A DNA stretch of 64,000 nt from Photobacterium profundum SS9 (GTDB taxonomy: Bacteria; Pseudomonadota; Gammaproteobacteria; Enterobacterales; Vibrionaceae): positions 62,001 to 126,000 of the forward strand of contig NC_006370.1 of NCBI RefSeq assembly GCF_000196255.1. The letters are read 5' to 3'. Position 1 is the stretch's first letter. The number at the start of each line of letters is the position of its first letter. The notes beneath the pieces are model-generated. The model was given only the letters and a program-made list of their open reading frames with translations. It made no database searches and was not told the origin of the DNA. Below are positions 61,905-64,000 of the stretch, piece after piece. Both the position numbers and the translations under genes were made by a program.

Positions 61905-62666
61905 ATGTCGACAGTAGAAGAAACGCAGCCATTATTTAGCCATTTAGTTGAGCTACGTAATCGCCTATTGCGTTCTATCTTGAGTGTCTTGGTGGTTTTT
62001 CTTGGTTTAGTTTGGTTTGCAAACGACATCTATGCCTTCATGGCTGCACCTTTGGTAGAACGTTTACCTGAAGGGGCTACGATGATTGCAACAGATGTTG
62101 CTTCACCATTCTTTACACCAATAAAACTCACATTGGTTACCTCAGTATTTGTTGCTGTACCTATGATTCTATATCAGGTATGGGGCTTTGTTGCGCCAGG
62201 TCTGTATAAGCATGAGCGTAAGCTAATCATGCCGTTATTGTTCTCCAGCTCTTTGCTGTTTTACGGTGGCGTATCATTTGCATATTTCGTTGTGTTCCCT
62301 TTAGTGTTCAGTTTCTTTACGGGAATTGCGCCGGAAGGGGTGCAGGTTGCAACCGATATTGCCAGTTATCTTGATTTTGTCTTGGCGCTATTTATGGCGT
62401 TTGGGATTGCATTCGAGATACCTGTGGCCATTATTCTTTTATGCTGGACGGGGGCAACAGACCCACAAAGCTTAAAGACAAAGCGACCATATATTGTAGT
62501 GGGTGCGTTTGTCGTGGGAATGATGCTGACTCCGCCAGATATTATTTCTCAGACATTACTCGCAATACCAATGTGTATATTGTTTGAAGTCGGCTTATTC
62601 TTCTCGCGTTTCTATGTGCGAGACCAAGAAGAAGACGACGATATTGAGCAAAGCGAAGAACAGTAA
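61905..62666 (+). CDS. tatC: Sec-independent translocase subunit TatC
   Basis: 253 residues, six membrane spans. Conserved parts: the start [20 protein letters not shown] (HLxELRxRL), the periplasmic loop [22 protein letters not shown] and [14 protein letters not shown], and [19 protein letters not shown]. It recognises the twin-arginine signal peptide. Starts 11 bases after tatB. Confidence 0.97.
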   Translation: MSTVEETQPLFSHLVELRNRLLRSILSVLVVFLGLVWFANDIYAFMAAPLVERLPEGATMIATDVASPFFTPIKLTLVTSVFVAVPMILYQVWGFVAPGLYKHERKLIMPLLFSSSLLFYGGVSFAYFVVFPLVFSFFTGIAPEGVQVATDIASYLDFVLALFMAFGIAFEIPVAIILLCWTGATDPQSLKTKRPYIVVGAFVVGMMLTPPDIISQTLLAIPMCILFEVGLFFSRFYVRDQEEDDDIEQSEEQ

Positions 62667-62680
62667 TCTGTTGTGATAAT

Positions 62681-62707
62681 AAAAACCGGTGATGAGCCGG
62701 TTTTTTT
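62681..62707 (+). terminator. tatABC terminator
   Basis: AAAACCGG and CCGGTTTT pair around TGATGAG and are followed by a T-run, ending the tatABC transcript before tatD. Confidence 0.85.
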
Positions 62708-62748
62708 GTTTTTATTGATTGGGTTTATTGAATTTATTAGGTTTTAAA

Positions 62749-63546
62749 ATGATAGATATTGGCGTAAACCTAACGAACAGTCGGTTTGATAAAGATCGTG
62801 ACGATGTTATTGCACGTGCTAAAGATGCGGGCGTGACGGGCTTAATCTTAACGGGCACCAGTATTGAAGAAAGTCAGCAAGCGCAGCAAATGGCGCAGCA
62901 GTGGCCACAATATTGCTACAGTACGGCAGGGGTTCACCCGCATGATGCAAAGTCTGTTGAAGATTTCACGCTTCCTGATATTCGTGCCTTAGCTGCAACA
63001 CCGGAAGTGGTGGCTATTGGTGAATGTGGGCTCGACTTTAATCGAGACTTCTCGCCGAGACCGCAACAAGAAGCGGTATTTGACGCTCAGTTAGCGTTAG
63101 CGGCAGAATTGAACCTGCCTGTTTTTATGCATTGTCGTGATGCTCACGAGCGCTTTCTCGACATACTAAGGCCATGGCGCACGAAATTACCAGCAGCCGT
63201 CTTACATTGCTTTACAGGCAGCGAGCAAGAGCTAAAGGAGTGTTTAGAACTCGATCTGCATATCGGCATTACAGGCTGGGTGTGCGATGAGCGCCGTGGC
63301 ACTGAATTGCGTGATATTGTGCATTTGATACCCGATAATCGTTTGATGATTGAAACGGATTGCCCGTATCTGTTACCTCGCGATTACCGTCCAAAACCAA
63401 AGTCTAGTCGTAATGAACCGCAATATTTGCCCCATATTGCCAGTGTTATAGCGCAGTGTCGTCAGCAAGAGGCTGCCGAAGTAGTGTGTAATTCACGTGC
63501 GACAACGCAGGCATTTTTTGTGATCGGACCTCCCGAAACGTTATGA
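62749..63546 (+). CDS. tatD: TatD family metal-dependent deoxyribonuclease
   Basis: 265 residues from the ATG at 62749 ([20 protein letters not shown]); an upstream in-frame start gives an unlikely leader. TIM-barrel metallohydrolase with [48 protein letters not shown] and [15 protein letters not shown] carrying the metal His, Glu and Asp ligands. E. coli TatD is a 3'-5' exonuclease active on single-stranded DNA and RNA; it is not required for Tat transport. It is preceded by the tatABC terminator, so it may be separately promoted. Confidence 0.94.
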   Translation: MIDIGVNLTNSRFDKDRDDVIARAKDAGVTGLILTGTSIEESQQAQQMAQQWPQYCYSTAGVHPHDAKSVEDFTLPDIRALAATPEVVAIGECGLDFNRDFSPRPQQEAVFDAQLALAAELNLPVFMHCRDAHERFLDILRPWRTKLPAAVLHCFTGSEQELKECLELDLHIGITGWVCDERRGTELRDIVHLIPDNRLMIETDCPYLLPRDYRPKPKSSRNEPQYLPHIASVIAQCRQQEAAEVVCNSRATTQAFFVIGPPETL

Positions 63547-63674
63547 GGGTGGTATTATCGAATTAAGATAATAATGCCATGACATTCGCATTATTATAGG
63601 CTTATACCCGTCTAGACATTTATCCAGAATGGTATTAACAAACAGTAGTGAATCAACCATACAAGGAATATGCA

Positions 63675-64000
63675 GTGTCAGTATCTATTCAAGGCGCTTT
63701 CCCGGCACGCCGTATGCGTCGTATGCGTAAGCATGACTTTAGCCGTCGTTTAATGGCTGAAAACCAAATATCTGTTAACGATCTGATTTACCCTATGTTC
63801 ATTCTGATGGGTAAAGATCGTCGTGAAACGGTAGAGTCAATGCCGGGCATCGAACGACTGTCTATCGACCTTATGTTACAAGAAGCTGAATACCTTGCGA
63901 AATTAGGTGTGCCAGCAATTGCGTTATTCCCGGTTGTTTCTCAAGATTTTAAGAGCATTTGTGCCGCAGAAGCTCACAACCCTGAAGGCTTAGTACAGCG
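63675..64000 (+). CDS. hemB: Delta-aminolevulinic acid dehydratase HemB, 5' part
   Basis: Open frame from a GTG at 63675 to the window end (108 codons): MSVSIQGAFPARRMRRMRKH, then DLIYPMFILMGKDRRETVES and GIERLSIDLMLQEAEYLAKL, the N-terminal arm and first barrel strands of porphobilinogen synthase. AAGGA precedes the GTG by about 8 bases. HemB condenses two 5-aminolevulinate molecules to porphobilinogen in haem synthesis. The active-site lysines lie beyond the window. A stem-loop (63570-63595) lies in the upstream region. Confidence 0.93.
   Translation, partial: MSVSIQGAFPARRMRRMRKHDFSRRLMAENQISVNDLIYPMFILMGKDRRETVESMPGIERLSIDLMLQEAEYLAKLGVPAIALFPVVSQDFKSICAAEAHNPEGLVQ

Overview
The window is a chromosomal segment of a gammaproteobacterium of the family Vibrionaceae, most likely Photobacterium (P. 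profundum or a close relative). This rests on the gene order, on protein families that match Vibrio/Photobacterium, and on a 16S rRNA copy with an enlarged helix 44, which I recall being reported for deep-sea Photobacterium. It is moderately AT-rich and densely coded, with housekeeping blocks interrupted by two mobile-element sites.

Layout. 1-7087: 5' end of an AcuI/YhdH-type reductase gene (minus strand), the fatty-acid oxidation operon fadBA (minus) with a near-perfect FadR operator, then yigZ, trkH and hemG (plus). This is the enterobacterial fadBA-(pepQ)-yigZ-trkH-hemG-rrn order without pepQ. 7088-19125: two complete rRNA operons in tandem. The first has P1 and P2 type promoters and no spacer tRNA. 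The second has one P2-like promoter, spacer tRNAs Glu-Lys-Val and a distal tRNA-Asp. The copies differ in 16S helix 44 and in two 23S helices. 19148-24111: a 2,473-bp unit (IS630-type element abutting an IS110/IS1111-type element) present twice in direct tandem. 24129-26615: divergent ilvY/ilvC. 26717-31994: ubiK and an RND efflux operon (tetR, membrane-fusion gene broken by a frameshift, RND pump). 32145-34672: rep helicase and a cytochrome c5. 34967-35547: tRNA cluster Arg-His-Pro-His-Pro. 36233-41626: peptide ABC transporter operon. 41843-44479: tRNA-Trp, crcB, a palindromic repeat, an IS4-family element and a UspA-like gene. 44625-50949: TPP riboswitch and thiCEFSGH. 51086-56357: a long aminopeptidase P, a LysR regulator divergent from a Bcr/CflA drug exporter, and an EamA transporter. 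56579-64000: rmuC, ubiE-ubiJ-ubiB, tatABC, tatD and the 5' part of hemB.

How the parts fit. Ubiquinone synthesis recurs (ubiE, ubiJ, ubiB and the accessory factor ubiK), next to haem synthesis (hemG, hemB) and Tat export. The thi operon makes both halves of thiamine phosphate under one riboswitch. ilvY/ilvC and fadBA carry recognisable operators for their own regulators. I found no CRISPR array, prophage, integron or defence island. The most unusual material is the tandem IS630/IS110 unit, with a possible guide RNA region, and the divergence between adjacent rRNA operons.
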